Below are positions 35,408 through 42,390 of a DNA stretch of 42,390 nucleotides, piece by piece (the stretch's first letter is position 1; the number at the start of each line of letters is the position of its first letter). The notes below the pieces were generated by a model. The model was given only the letters and a program-made list of their open reading frames with translations. It was not told the origin of the DNA and did no database searches. Position numbers and translations under genes: made by a program. Origin of the DNA: Klebsiella pneumoniae. GTDB lineage: Bacteria > Myxococcota_A > UBA9042. The stretch is from assembly GCA_945889325.1 (NCBI GenBank), contig CAMDBH010000027.1, positions 1 to 42,390 of the forward strand. The letters are read 5' to 3'.

Positions 35408-37636
35408 TCAGGGTCCTTTGGGCACTTCAATGGGGGCGACTGGTTTGGCATCGGCAATTTCACTGAACCGCCGAAAAACGACTTTGACCGCGGTGCCATT
35501 TTGCACCACGCTGCCCGCAGGTGGGTCTTGCTCGCACGCCACGCCGCTGCCGGTCGCGAGCAGTTGCAAGCCGATTTTGCCAAGTAATTCTCGGCTACTG
35601 CGCATCGGTAGCTTCAGCACATCCGGCATGCGGACTTGGCCGATCATCAGGGCCGCCGTCGCTTCGGCAACGACCGGCGCCTTGGCTTCCGCGGTTTTGG
35701 CTGTTTGATCCGCGGCCTTAGTCGCACTTGCCCGCCGCAAGTCGTCCTGAAGCTTGGCCTTCTCCGGATCGTTCTTGTCCAAGTAGGGCGCCCCCGGGCT
35801 TGGCGGTACACCAAGGTACGGCAAAGCGAATCGCGCGATTTCGCGCACCACGGGAGCCGCAACGATGCCGCCATAACGCGCGATCTTGCCCAGTTTCGGG
35901 TCGTATTTCTTTGGCGTATCGATGGCCACAAGCACGACCAGCCGAGGTTTTTCAATCGGCGTAATCCCAATGAAACTGCCGACCCAGTGGGTGTCGGAGT
36001 AGCCGCCTGTCGCGTTGGCCTGCTGCGCCGTGCCCGTCTTGCCGCCGATCGAATAGTTGGGCATGCGCGCTTGGGTGCCGGTGCCGCCAAGGCTATCGGG
36101 ACCGCGCGGCTGGCACACCGAGGCCATGGCCTTGAGCACCTTTTTCGTCGTCTCTTCGCTGAACACGCGTTGACCGGGATCGACCTGAAACAACACATTG
36201 TTCTTGCCGTCGGCCGTCAACACGTCGCGAATGAGCTTGGGCCGCCGCCAAATCCCGCCGTCCCCAATCGCCGCGAAACCCGCGACCATCTGCAGCGGCG
36301 TTACGGCAATCCCTTGGCCAAATGCGATGTTGGCGTACTGAACCTTGCTCCATTTGGAAACAGGCGACAATTGTCCCGCGCCTTCACCGATAAAGCCCAG
36401 ATCGAGACGCCGGCCAAACCCGAGTTGACGCAGGTACTTGTCATACACTTCGCGTTCCATGCGCATGGCAATCTTGGCGTTGGCGATGTTGGAAGACACC
36501 TGAAGCGATTGCAAACCAGTGACTTGGCCGTGCGGGTGATCGTCTTTGATGATCTTATTGCCTACCAACAGCGGCGCGCCGGTTTGGATCACTTCCTCCA
36601 GCGTCACCGCTTTTTCTTCCAAGCCGATTGCCAAATTGAACACTTTGAATGTCGAGCCCGGTTCGTACTGAAATTCCACGGCAATATTGTGAAATCCGTA
36701 CTTGGGTTTGGCCTTGGTGTCGTTGGGGTTGAAGCCCGGCGCTTGCGCAAGGGCCAGCACTTCGCCCGTGTGAACATCAAGCACAATGGCAATGCCGTGT
36801 TCTGCCTCAAATTCCTCCACCGCGGCTTCCAGATGATGCTCTGCAACCGCCTGTATTTTTTCATCGATCGTCAGAGTCAGGCTGTGACCGCTGAATACGC
36901 CGCTGTCCGGCGCGCCGTCAAAGTACATGGCGGTGGCCGTGCTGTCTTTGTAAGTGCGCAATTCGACTTGCTGTCCGCGCAGCAATTGCTCAAAACTGGC
37001 TTCCAAACTGCCCGTGGTATTTTCGCGCCCGACCAATGCGCCTGCCAACGCGTTGTTCGGGTAATAGCGCACAAATTCGGGTTCGATTGTCACGCCGGGC
37101 AGGTGCCCCAAAAGCACGGCTTGGCGCAACGCCTTGCCGGCATTGCTGTCGATGTGGCGCGCAAGGTACACATAACCGGCGTTGCGGTTCATTCTAGCGA
37201 GAATATCGTCGACTGGTGCGTTCAAAATCGTCGCAATTTCAGTGCCAACTTGGGTGCGGAACGCTTTACCCGCGGCGCTGTCAAACGGCATCTTGACCGG
37301 CTTGACGCCAGGGGGCAGCACCCAACGCGGATCGGCAGAAATGGAATCGGCGCGCAAACTTGTGGCAAGTGTCACGCCGTTGCGGTCGGTGATGTCGCCG
37401 CGCCGCGTTTCGATCTTGCTGTGGGCCATCAGGTTGCTGTCGGCGTATTTGCGCACATCGTCGACGTAGATGACCGCAGTTACCGCGGCTGAGTAGGCGA
37501 TCACGACGTAAAGACCCAGCAAAAATACGACCTGACGCACGCGGCGTTGGCCGCGCTCTGCCCGCGCCTGTGAGCCCGTGCCCGCGCGATCGACAAGGCG
37601 AAACACCCATTTCAGCGGATCACGAACCATATTCAT
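35408..37636 (-). CDS. ftsI: Septal class B penicillin-binding protein FtsI (PBP3) with PASTA domain
   Basis: FtsI is the septal transpeptidase that crosslinks strands made by FtsW. The 742-aa product has one N-terminal membrane helix (VVFLLGLYVVIAYSAAVTAV), the dimerisation/pedestal domain (RRGDITDRNG), and the catalytic domain with STFK (active Ser), SSN and KTGT. The C-terminus has one PASTA-like domain (VRMPDVLKLPMRSSRELLGK, CEQDPPAGSVV) after an Ala/Lys linker. I chose ATG 37636 because it overlaps the stop of the TPR lipoprotein gene (ATGA). The PASTA extension is absent from E. coli FtsI but occurs in other lineages. Confidence 0.97.
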   Translation of the reverse strand: MNMVRDPLKWVFRLVDRAGTGSQARAERGQRRVRQVVFLLGLYVVIAYSAAVTAVIYVDDVRKYADSNLMAHSKIETRRGDITDRNGVTLATSLRADSISADPRWVLPPGVKPVKMPFDSAAGKAFRTQVGTEIATILNAPVDDILARMNRNAGYVYLARHIDSNAGKALRQAVLLGHLPGVTIEPEFVRYYPNNALAGALVGRENTTGSLEASFEQLLRGQQVELRTYKDSTATAMYFDGAPDSGVFSGHSLTLTIDEKIQAVAEHHLEAAVEEFEAEHGIAIVLDVHTGEVLALAQAPGFNPNDTKAKPKYGFHNIAVEFQYEPGSTFKVFNLAIGLEEKAVTLEEVIQTGAPLLVGNKIIKDDHPHGQVTGLQSLQVSSNIANAKIAMRMEREVYDKYLRQLGFGRRLDLGFIGEGAGQLSPVSKWSKVQYANIAFGQGIAVTPLQMVAGFAAIGDGGIWRRPKLIRDVLTADGKNNVLFQVDPGQRVFSEETTKKVLKAMASVCQPRGPDSLGGTGTQARMPNYSIGGKTGTAQQANATGGYSDTHWVGSFIGITPIEKPRLVVLVAIDTPKKYDPKLGKIARYGGIVAAPVVREIARFALPYLGVPPSPGAPYLDKNDPEKAKLQDDLRRASATKAADQTAKTAEAKAPVVAEATAALMIGQVRMPDVLKLPMRSSRELLGKIGLQLLATGSGVACEQDPPAGSVVQNGTAVKVVFRRFSEIADAKPVAPIEVPKGP

Positions 37637-38460
37637 GGTGTACACCCATTTGTCGCGACGCTTCCGCCCAATCGCGCCTTGCAACGGCGGCCGATGGGCG
37701 ACTCTCCAGCCAGCTGACAACATTTGCGAAACGCCGCGTTGGCCTCATTCATGTCGCCGCTGGCTTCCAGTGCCTCGCCGCGCTGCATGTGCAATTCGGC
37801 GTAGGCAGGGCAGCGCGTGGTTGCCTCGGTCATGTGATCAACTGCACCGTGATAGTCGCGTTGCTGCAACGACAACAGGCCCAAGTTGCGATGGCCATTG
37901 CAAAATTTTGGGTTGAGGAACACAGCCATTTTGTAATTTTTTTCCGCCTGGCGCAGGTCTCCTTGGCGCATGTAGGCCAGCCCTAGGTTGTTGTAGACCA
38001 AGTACTGTGTCGTATAAGTCGGCTCTTTCAAAAGCGGTTCCAGCACGACGATGGCGTCATACCAACGTTCAAGCTCCAAGTAGGTCACGCCCAAGTGGTT
38101 GCGGGCGGCAAAGAATTTGGGTCGCGTGCGCAGGGCGCGCTTGAAATGGTCGGCTGCTTCTTCGTAGCGTTTGCGACCAAATAGAATAAAACCATACAGA
38201 TAGCGCGACTCTGCGTGCTCTTCATCGATGTCCAAAGCGTTTATTAGCTCGCGAATCGCCAAATCGACGTTGCCCGATTGGAAATAGCCGCCCGCCAGCT
38301 TGAAATGAAAATCAGCTTTCTCTTCACGCTCTTTCGCTTCGATTTCTGCCGACGAACATGCCGTCGCGGGCAACGCCGCGCTCAGCGTCAGCGCCAACGC
38401 CGCGAGGCGCGCGGTGAGGCGCGATCTCGGCGGGTTGACACGATTCGACAGAAAATTCAC
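37633..38460 (-). CDS. TPR lipoprotein inserted in the dcw cluster, PilF/Tgl-like layout
   Basis: This 275-aa protein has a lipoprotein signal ending LPATAC (Cys35) and about six TPR units (ADFHFKLAGGYFQSGNVDLA, LVYNNLGLAYMRQGDLRQAE, CNGHRNLGLLSLQQRDYHGA). The layout resembles the type IV pilus pilotins PilF/Tgl, which are outer-membrane TPR lipoproteins; membership is not certain. GTG 38460 follows AAGGA with a 7-base spacer. It sits between ftsL and ftsI and overlaps the ftsI start (ATGA), so it is translated with the divisome genes. That position suggests a role in septal wall or outer-membrane coordination rather than pili. Confidence 0.9.
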   Translation of the reverse strand: MNFLSNRVNPPRSRLTARLAALALTLSAALPATACSSAEIEAKEREEKADFHFKLAGGYFQSGNVDLAIRELINALDIDEEHAESRYLYGFILFGRKRYEEAADHFKRALRTRPKFFAARNHLGVTYLELERWYDAIVVLEPLLKEPTYTTQYLVYNNLGLAYMRQGDLRQAEKNYKMAVFLNPKFCNGHRNLGLLSLQQRDYHGAVDHMTEATTRCPAYAELHMQRGEALEASGDMNEANAAFRKCCQLAGESPIGRRCKARLGGSVATNGCTP

Positions 38461-38504
38461 GTTTAATTCCTTATAGTTCTTAACAGGGAATCTTTTTTCC
38501 GAAA

Positions 38505-38864
38505 TCAGTCAACGTCGATCTGCTCGTCCGTCCCTGGCACGCGCATCTGGTGTTGTTCGAGCGCTTCCTTCCGCAATTCATTGGGGTTTTTCAGCCCCGT
38601 CAACTTCGCCTCCGCGTGGCGGTTGCTCTCAATTTGCTCGCGCAATTCATCGTTGGTCCGCACCAGCTTGTAAGCTGTGCGAATTCCAACGGAACTGCGC
38701 TTCACTTGCCGCACGCCCATGCTGCCCACCGCGATAGCGATCGACAAAATCGTCAACACGCGCCACCAAAAGAAGCGCTCGCTGCGCTCGGCCCGCTCAC
38801 TTTCGCTCAATGGCCTTGAAAACCATTGACTTGCCCGCGAGACTTCCATTTTTTCGCTCACGCT
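38505..38864 (-). CDS. ftsL: Cell division protein FtsL
   Basis: FtsL is a small bitopic protein that links FtsQ and FtsB and activates FtsWI. The 119-aa product has a short cytoplasmic N-terminus, one membrane helix (FWWRVLTILSIAIAVGSMGV) and a periplasmic coiled coil (RTNDELREQIESNRHAEAKL). Sequence is weakly conserved in this family, so the assignment rests on size, topology and position between rsmH and ftsI. I chose GTG 38864, with GAGG six bases upstream; ATG 38849 and GTG 38918 are in-frame alternatives. Confidence 0.85.
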   Translation of the reverse strand, partial: SVSEKMEVSRASQWFSRPLSESERAERSERFFWWRVLTILSIAIAVGSMGVRQVKRSSVGIRTAYKLVRTNDELREQIESNRHAEAKLTGLKNPNELRKEALEQHQMRVPGTDEQIDVD

Positions 38865-38982
38865 GTTCCTCACTACTTTTCTAGACTTGCCCGTCGCCCA
38901 AGAAAATTGCTGCGCCACATCGTCGTTTATGGATCACAATCCGATCGCGTCAATTATTTGTCACCTTTTTCGTTTCACCTGT

Positions 38983-39978
38983 CTATTCATTGTCTTCATC
39001 GTCAAAATCCCCGTGCACGGCCGGAGCATTGGGCGGATTTTTTTGCAACACCCGCAAACGCGCGCTGCGCGAACGTGGGTTTCGCTCCAGTTCACTTGCC
39101 TGCGGAGTCAGGGATTTGCGTGTAACTCTGCTAAATTCACCGTATTTCTTTGGAGCGAGCGCCTGCATGGCCTGTTTGACCATCCGATCCTCGCCAGAAT
39201 GAAAGCTGATCACGCCGAGCACGCCCCCGATGGCGAGCAACGACGGCGCGTCAACAAGTAACTGTTCTAACTCACTTAATTCTTGGTTGACCCAGATACG
39301 CAGGGCTTGAAACACCTGCGTTGCTGGATGCATCGAGCGCGCGCGCGGCAGCCGCGCAGCCAACTTCGCCGCCAGCGTCGCGGTTGTGGTCGCGCCATCT
39401 TGCAGAGATTGCAGAACAATTCGCGCAGTGCCGATCGAGTGCCGAATATCGCCGTACTCGTAAAGCACATCGGCCAAATCCTCGAGCGACACGTTGGCCA
39501 ACTTTTCCGCGAGCGTCTGGCCGTGGGTCGGATCCATCCGCATGTCCAGAGGTCCGTCGAAGCGAAAAGAGAAACCCCTCTCCGGCGTGTCAAACTGAGG
39601 CGACGACACGCCGAGATCGGCGATCACGGCCGCCAGAGGCGGCCAGTTTTCAGCCGCAGCCAGTGCGTTGAGCTGGCCAAAACTCGCGTGACGCGAGGAA
39701 AATCTGGCCGCGAAGGGGCCAAGCCGCTTGGTTGCGGCGTCGAGCGCGCTCGGATCGCGATCTAGGCCAATGACGCGAACATTAGGCAATGTTTGCAAAA
39801 TCGCTCCAGCGTGGCCGCCACCGCCCAGCGTGCAATCGATCACGAGCGCGTCGCCACGCTCGACCGCTGGGGCTGCTGCAACCGCGGCAGATAGTTCGGC
39901 CAAAAGCACGCTAACGTGCTCAAAACCTTCAAATTCCGTAGGCAAGGTTGTCAAAGAGCCCTTTGCAACAGCGCACAA
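38983..39978 (-). CDS. rsmH: RsmH 16S rRNA C1402 N4-methyltransferase (MraW)
   Basis: RsmH methylates N4 of C1402 in 16S rRNA using S-adenosylmethionine. The roughly 331-aa product shows the SAM-binding DCTLGGGGHAGAIL and GLDRDPSALDAA, then DLGVSSPQFDTPERGFSFRFDGPLDMRMD, FQALRIWVNQEL and VISFHSGEDRMVK (SFHSLEDR in most homologues). The start is uncertain. TTG 39978 is the first start codon after mraZ in this frame, but TTG 39954 and 39945 are also possible, and none has a good ribosome binding site. The frame stays open upstream towards the end of mraZ and contains a Cys cluster (see findings). Confidence 0.95.
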   Translation of the reverse strand: MCAVAKGSLTTLPTEFEGFEHVSVLLAELSAAVAAAPAVERGDALVIDCTLGGGGHAGAILQTLPNVRVIGLDRDPSALDAATKRLGPFAARFSSRHASFGQLNALAAAENWPPLAAVIADLGVSSPQFDTPERGFSFRFDGPLDMRMDPTHGQTLAEKLANVSLEDLADVLYEYGDIRHSIGTARIVLQSLQDGATTTATLAAKLAARLPRARSMHPATQVFQALRIWVNQELSELEQLLVDAPSLLAIGGVLGVISFHSGEDRMVKQAMQALAPKKYGEFSRVTRKSLTPQASELERNPRSRSARLRVLQKNPPNAPAVHGDFDDEDNE

Positions 39979-40031
39979 CTTGCACGCGTCGGCTGACCCA
40001 GCGCCGCACGGGCACCAGGTACTTGATCTAG

Positions 40032-40487
40032 CTACACATTCATTCCGGCAAGCCTCTCTAAGCGGGCCTCGTCGGGCGCCTCAAACGCCTGATTTTCTGC
40101 AGCGCAGTATTGTCGCGCCCAGATTTCGAAATAGAAAACTTGACCCATAACAACAACTTCGCTCGATCCGTCGATGCCGGCGAACTTGCGCAACGCTGGC
40201 GCCAAAACGATGCGGCCGTGGCTGTCGGGCTCAACTTGCTGACTCGAAGCGATTTGAAAGTGCATCAACCATTGGGCATCTTTGTTATTTTTCGGCAAGG
40301 CCGTGACTTTGTCTTCGTATTTTTCCCATTCGCTCAGCGGAAAAACCTGTAGGCAAGGGTTTGTCGTCGATTTTGCCACGACCAACCGCGGCACATTTGC
40401 CGCGTCAAGCAATTGGCGAAAGCCCGCCGGAATGCTCAAGCGGCATTTTTCATCGACTTTTTGGTTGTGTTCGCCGCGAAAACGCAT
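40032..40487 (-). CDS. mraZ: MraZ transcriptional regulator of the dcw operon
   Basis: MraZ is a DNA-binding protein with two AbrB-like repeats that forms ring oligomers and represses its own dcw promoter. The 151-aa product begins MRFRGEHNQKVDEKCRLSIPAGFR and has the second repeat VEPDSHGRIVLAPALRKFAG, both hallmarks of the family. I chose ATG 40487 because it matches the family length and N-terminus; longer in-frame starts up to 40643 would run through the promoter and the MraZ boxes. It is the first gene of the cluster. Confidence 0.97.
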   Translation of the reverse strand: MRFRGEHNQKVDEKCRLSIPAGFRQLLDAANVPRLVVAKSTTNPCLQVFPLSEWEKYEDKVTALPKNNKDAQWLMHFQIASSQQVEPDSHGRIVLAPALRKFAGIDGSSEVVVMGQVFYFEIWARQYCAAENQAFEAPDEARLERLAGMNV

Positions 40488-40577
40488 GACCTGCCGTCGG
40501 AAAAATAGAAAAAATTGGCCGAAATCGCGCTTTGCGTGGATAAGGCCCGCGCTGCGAAATGAGGTTGCATTGATCCG

Positions 40578-40607
40578 CGGCATCCCGCCGCATCCCATTT
40601 TCACCCA
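40578..40607 (-). promoter_or_regulatory. MraZ operator: three TGGG-type boxes at 10-bp period
   Basis: On the minus strand the sequence reads TGGG (40607-40604), TGGG (40597-40594) and CGGG (40587-40584), each exactly 10 bases from the next. This is the known MraZ-binding pattern, TGGGN repeats spaced by five bases. It begins at about the predicted transcription start of mraZ, so bound MraZ would block initiation or early elongation. Confidence 0.85.
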
Positions 40608-40613
40608 CTGGCG

Positions 40614-40643
40614 AGAATACGAAGGCGCAGGCGCTGCTGTCAA
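40614..40643 (-). promoter_or_regulatory. Sigma-70-type promoter of the dcw operon
   Basis: On the minus strand a perfect -35 TTGACA (40643-40638) is followed after 18 bases by TATTCT (40619-40614, 4 of 6 matches to TATAAT). The predicted start is about 40607, just at the first MraZ box and about 120 bases before the mraZ ATG. Confidence 0.75.
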
Positions 40644-40870
40644 CCACGACGCCGCGGCAATCGCGCAAAGTTTGCGCGTTGTTGGCCCGATTATGCCGAC
40701 CGCTTGGCCCCAACACGGCCTGACTACACCGATCTGGCGATTTCAGCGCGTGGATGCCTGTTTGCGTGTTGCCGACAAAACGCAGTTTGAGCGCCCCCAA
40801 GCCGCGATCGCCGCGCCAGATCGAGATTGCACGCGCTGGCGCAGAGAGATGGACAAATGCCAGAAATTAT

Positions 40871-40899
40871 TTGTCAAAATGCGAAAATGACCGCATAAC
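40871..40899 (+). promoter_or_regulatory. Candidate promoter of the lipoprotein gene at 40972
   Basis: TTGTCA (40871-40876) and CATAAC (40894-40899) are separated by 17 bases, 5 of 6 and 4 of 6 matches to sigma-70 consensus. It lies about 65-70 bases before the gene's ribosome binding site. The rest of 40644-40950 holds no gene I can support. Confidence 0.4.
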
Positions 40900-40959
40900 G
40901 AGCCAACGCACCGCTTTGCAGCACTTGCCCCGACCGCCGGCCGCGGTACAATGAAGCTC

Positions 40960-40965
40960 AGGAGG
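40960..40965 (+). promoter_or_regulatory. Shine-Dalgarno site deciding the start at 40972
   Basis: AGGAGG is followed by a 6-base spacer and ATG 40972. The in-frame ATG at 40951 lies before this site and has none of its own. Confidence 0.75.
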
Positions 40966-40971
40966 TTATGG

Positions 40972-42216
40972 ATGCGGCGCAGCAAAAATTGGTTATCGTG
41001 TTTAAGTTTAGGGCTTTGCCTCGCATGTGGCGGCCCAGCGGTCACATCCACCTCGGCGAAGGATGCTAGCGCGCCATCTGACGTCGCTGTGGCCCCTGAC
41101 ACCAAGGCGCCGGTTGACACTGGTGAGGTGTTGGCCCCAGTGCAGTCTTTGCCGTTTACCCAAGCGATCAAAGTCACCGCGGGCGGCGAGATCAACGATG
41201 CCAAAATCAGCGGCAGCGTCGTGCAGCCGTTGACGTGCACCAAGAGTGCCAAATGCCCGATGTTCGTTGTCGTTGGCGACTACGACAGCGATGCGTTTCC
41301 GGGCTTTGAAGGTCCGGCCAAAGCGCTCGCTGCCAAATCCGGGGTCATTTTGGTGATTTTTAATTTGCCGGGAACGGGATCGGGCGCTTTCAAGTCGACG
41401 GGCGACAACGACCTTATCAGCAAAAAAAGTGAAGAGTGGCATGTGGCGGTCGTCAAAGAGATCATGCACCTCTACAGCGCCAAGGAAAATGTCGACGCCA
41501 AGAAAACGGGCTATTTGACCATCGGCACCGGCCTTATCTCGGTCGCGAGGGCACTAAAGGTCTACGGTTCTAGTAGTTTAGTCGGCGTCAATTACTTGAT
41601 CGACGTCGAAGGGCCCACCGATCGCTGCGCGATCAGCCAGGCCCCCCAAGACGATGCCAAGAAAATCGGCCCTGGCGATGGCCCTGGCGCAACGGATTCC
41701 GCGTGTCGTTTCACCGCCAAAGGCCCGCATTCGGCGATGTACCCGGCTGCCAAGGACGGCAAACCGGCCAGCATCATCTGCGCCCCCGGCGCGTGGCCGA
41801 TCAGCCAAACGGGCCTAGGCTGCGACATCAACGATTGGTGGCTGACCCGCGAACCGGCGGCGAATCTCAAAGATGTTTCCCTGCGGTATCAACGTATTCA
41901 GTTCAAATACGATCACAGACTGCCGACCCATTGGGCGTCGCGCACCGCCATTGCCGCGGTCGTAGGCTCGCAATCGCCGTTCTTTGTCCTCAACGACATG
42001 GGCCCGTGCTTGGTCATCAGTGAAGAAGACTGTGATACCGCTGAGAAATCAGGCCAATCGTGCTGGCTCTCCGGCGACTACGGCAACGGGATGGCGCCCG
42101 CACCTTACGCAGGTGCCGATTTCAAGCCGATCTCGATTGATGCATTGTTTTCATTGGTGTTGCCCGGCTACGTCGAGCGCATGATCGACGAAGTGCAATT
42201 TCCCAAATGCAAGTGA
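40972..42216 (+). CDS. Lipoprotein with degenerate alpha/beta-hydrolase-like domain
   Basis: This 414-aa protein has a lipoprotein-type signal (CLACGG, Cys19) and a Ser/Ala/Pro/Asp-rich linker to about residue 60. A domain with the alternating strands and helices of alpha/beta hydrolases follows (CPMFVVVGDYDSD, GVILVIFNLPGTGSG, KTGYLTIGTGLISVARAL, LIDVEGPTDR). At the nucleophile elbow the sequence reads GTGLIS rather than GxSxG, so a serine-hydrolase activity is doubtful. Several Cys residues in the C-terminal half suggest disulfides in an exported protein. ATG 40972 is chosen by a perfect AGGAGG site. It is divergent from mraZ. The family is not firmly recognised. Confidence 0.8.
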   Translation: MRRSKNWLSCLSLGLCLACGGPAVTSTSAKDASAPSDVAVAPDTKAPVDTGEVLAPVQSLPFTQAIKVTAGGEINDAKISGSVVQPLTCTKSAKCPMFVVVGDYDSDAFPGFEGPAKALAAKSGVILVIFNLPGTGSGAFKSTGDNDLISKKSEEWHVAVVKEIMHLYSAKENVDAKKTGYLTIGTGLISVARALKVYGSSSLVGVNYLIDVEGPTDRCAISQAPQDDAKKIGPGDGPGATDSACRFTAKGPHSAMYPAAKDGKPASIICAPGAWPISQTGLGCDINDWWLTREPAANLKDVSLRYQRIQFKYDHRLPTHWASRTAIAAVVGSQSPFFVLNDMGPCLVISEEDCDTAEKSGQSCWLSGDYGNGMAPAPYAGADFKPISIDALFSLVLPGYVERMIDEVQFPKCK

Positions 42217-42248
42217 GAGCGTGTGAAAAAACCTTTTCACACGCTCTC
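42215..42248. terminator. Perfect 15-bp hairpin overlapping the lipoprotein stop codon
   Basis: gagagcgtgtgaaaa (42215-42229) and ttttcacacgctctc (42234-42248) form a perfect 15-bp stem with loop aacc. It starts inside the TGA at 42214-42216. There is no T-run after it on the plus strand, so it is either a non-canonical terminator or an mRNA-stabilising 3' hairpin. Confidence 0.55.
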
Positions 42249-42252
42249 GAAT

Positions 42253-42373
42253 GGGGTCTGGTATTGGCAATTTCTGCCAATCGACCAAAAGTGGGCTCGG
42301 ATCCAAATTCTTGGCTCCCGTAATATCAATATCTTACGCGGCACCCATGCAGAAACTGCTAATACCTGACCCC
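42253..42373. mobile_element. 121-bp MITE-like or REP-like element with terminal inverted repeats
   Basis: The ends 42253-42277 and 42349-42373 are inverted repeats matching at 22 of 25 positions, beginning GGGGTCTGGTATT and, in inverted form, GGGGTCAGGTATT. The 71 bases between have no ORF. A GGGGTCAGGT-type end is commonly met in palindromic elements mobilised by REP-associated (Y1) transposases (from general knowledge). A small hairpin cccgc-tca-gcggg (42371-42383) abuts the right end. It could also be a structured RNA or recombination site. Confidence 0.5.
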
Positions 42374-42390
42374 GCTCAGCGGGCTGTGAA

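Noticed and set aside
35636-37492. 618-aa plus-strand ORF opposite ftsI
   Set aside because: It is antisense to a clearly recognised PBP with all catalytic motifs; the product is His/Arg-rich without domains.
40032-40034. Programmed frameshift fusing MraZ to RsmH
   Set aside because: A -1 slip would be needed but no slippery heptamer is present at the end of mraZ, and both proteins are complete separately.
40282-40890. 202-aa plus-strand ORF across the mraZ start and promoter
   Set aside because: It overlaps mraZ, its promoter and operator, lacks a ribosome binding site, and has no recognisable domain.

Overview
The window reads like part of a chromosome of a Gram-negative, meso-DAP-type bacterium of the former Deltaproteobacteria (Myxococcota or Bradymonadia-like). 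This rests on three things seen in the sequence: Asp-rich and Pro-rich lipoproteins, a large set of secreted TPR proteins resembling the myxobacterial gliding (Glt) periplasmic proteins, and a division and cell-wall (dcw) cluster whose MurE carries the DNPR motif for meso-diaminopimelate. The taxonomic placement is inference. I recognise no tRNA, rRNA or CRISPR array.

Layout. (1) 1-12559, minus strand: a run of genes coupled mostly by 4-base ATGA overlaps. It starts with a Tat-like small secreted protein, a membrane-anchored VWA-like protein and an amidase/M23 hybrid hydrolase, followed by coaD and a small ORF. It ends with two large surface-protein genes, a Kelch lipoprotein and an Asp-box (BNR) propeller protein. 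These last two are broken by two in-frame TGA codons and three single-base frameshifts. (2) 12662-13690, plus strand: the GTPase gene obg. (3) 14161-24456, plus strand: an apparent envelope operon. It encodes an Ala/Pro-rich coiled-coil secreted protein, two secreted TPR proteins (794 and 1397 aa), a TPR lipoprotein with a Pro-rich tail, and two tiny secreted paralogs that both end in KRPF. (4) 24428-40643, minus strand: the dcw cluster in the order promoter, MraZ boxes, mraZ, rsmH, ftsL, TPR lipoprotein, ftsI (with PASTA), fused murE-murF, mraY, ftsW, murG, ftsQ, ftsA, ftsZ, and a membrane-anchored protein of unknown function. murD, murC, murB and ddl are absent from their usual places. (5) 40972-42390, plus strand: a lipoprotein with a degenerate alpha/beta-hydrolase look, a perfect 15-bp hairpin overlapping its stop codon, and a 121-bp element with 25-bp imperfect terminal inverted repeats.

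How the parts fit. The dcw cluster supplies lipid II synthesis (MurE-F, MraY, MurG) and the divisome (FtsL, FtsI, FtsW, FtsQ, FtsA, FtsZ) from one recognisable MraZ-controlled promoter. The TPR operon converges on it and probably builds an outer-membrane or periplasmic assembly. The most promising candidates for undescribed biology are the TPR/KRPF operon (14161-24456) and the coupled Tat/VWA/amidase-M23 trio (7951-12559).
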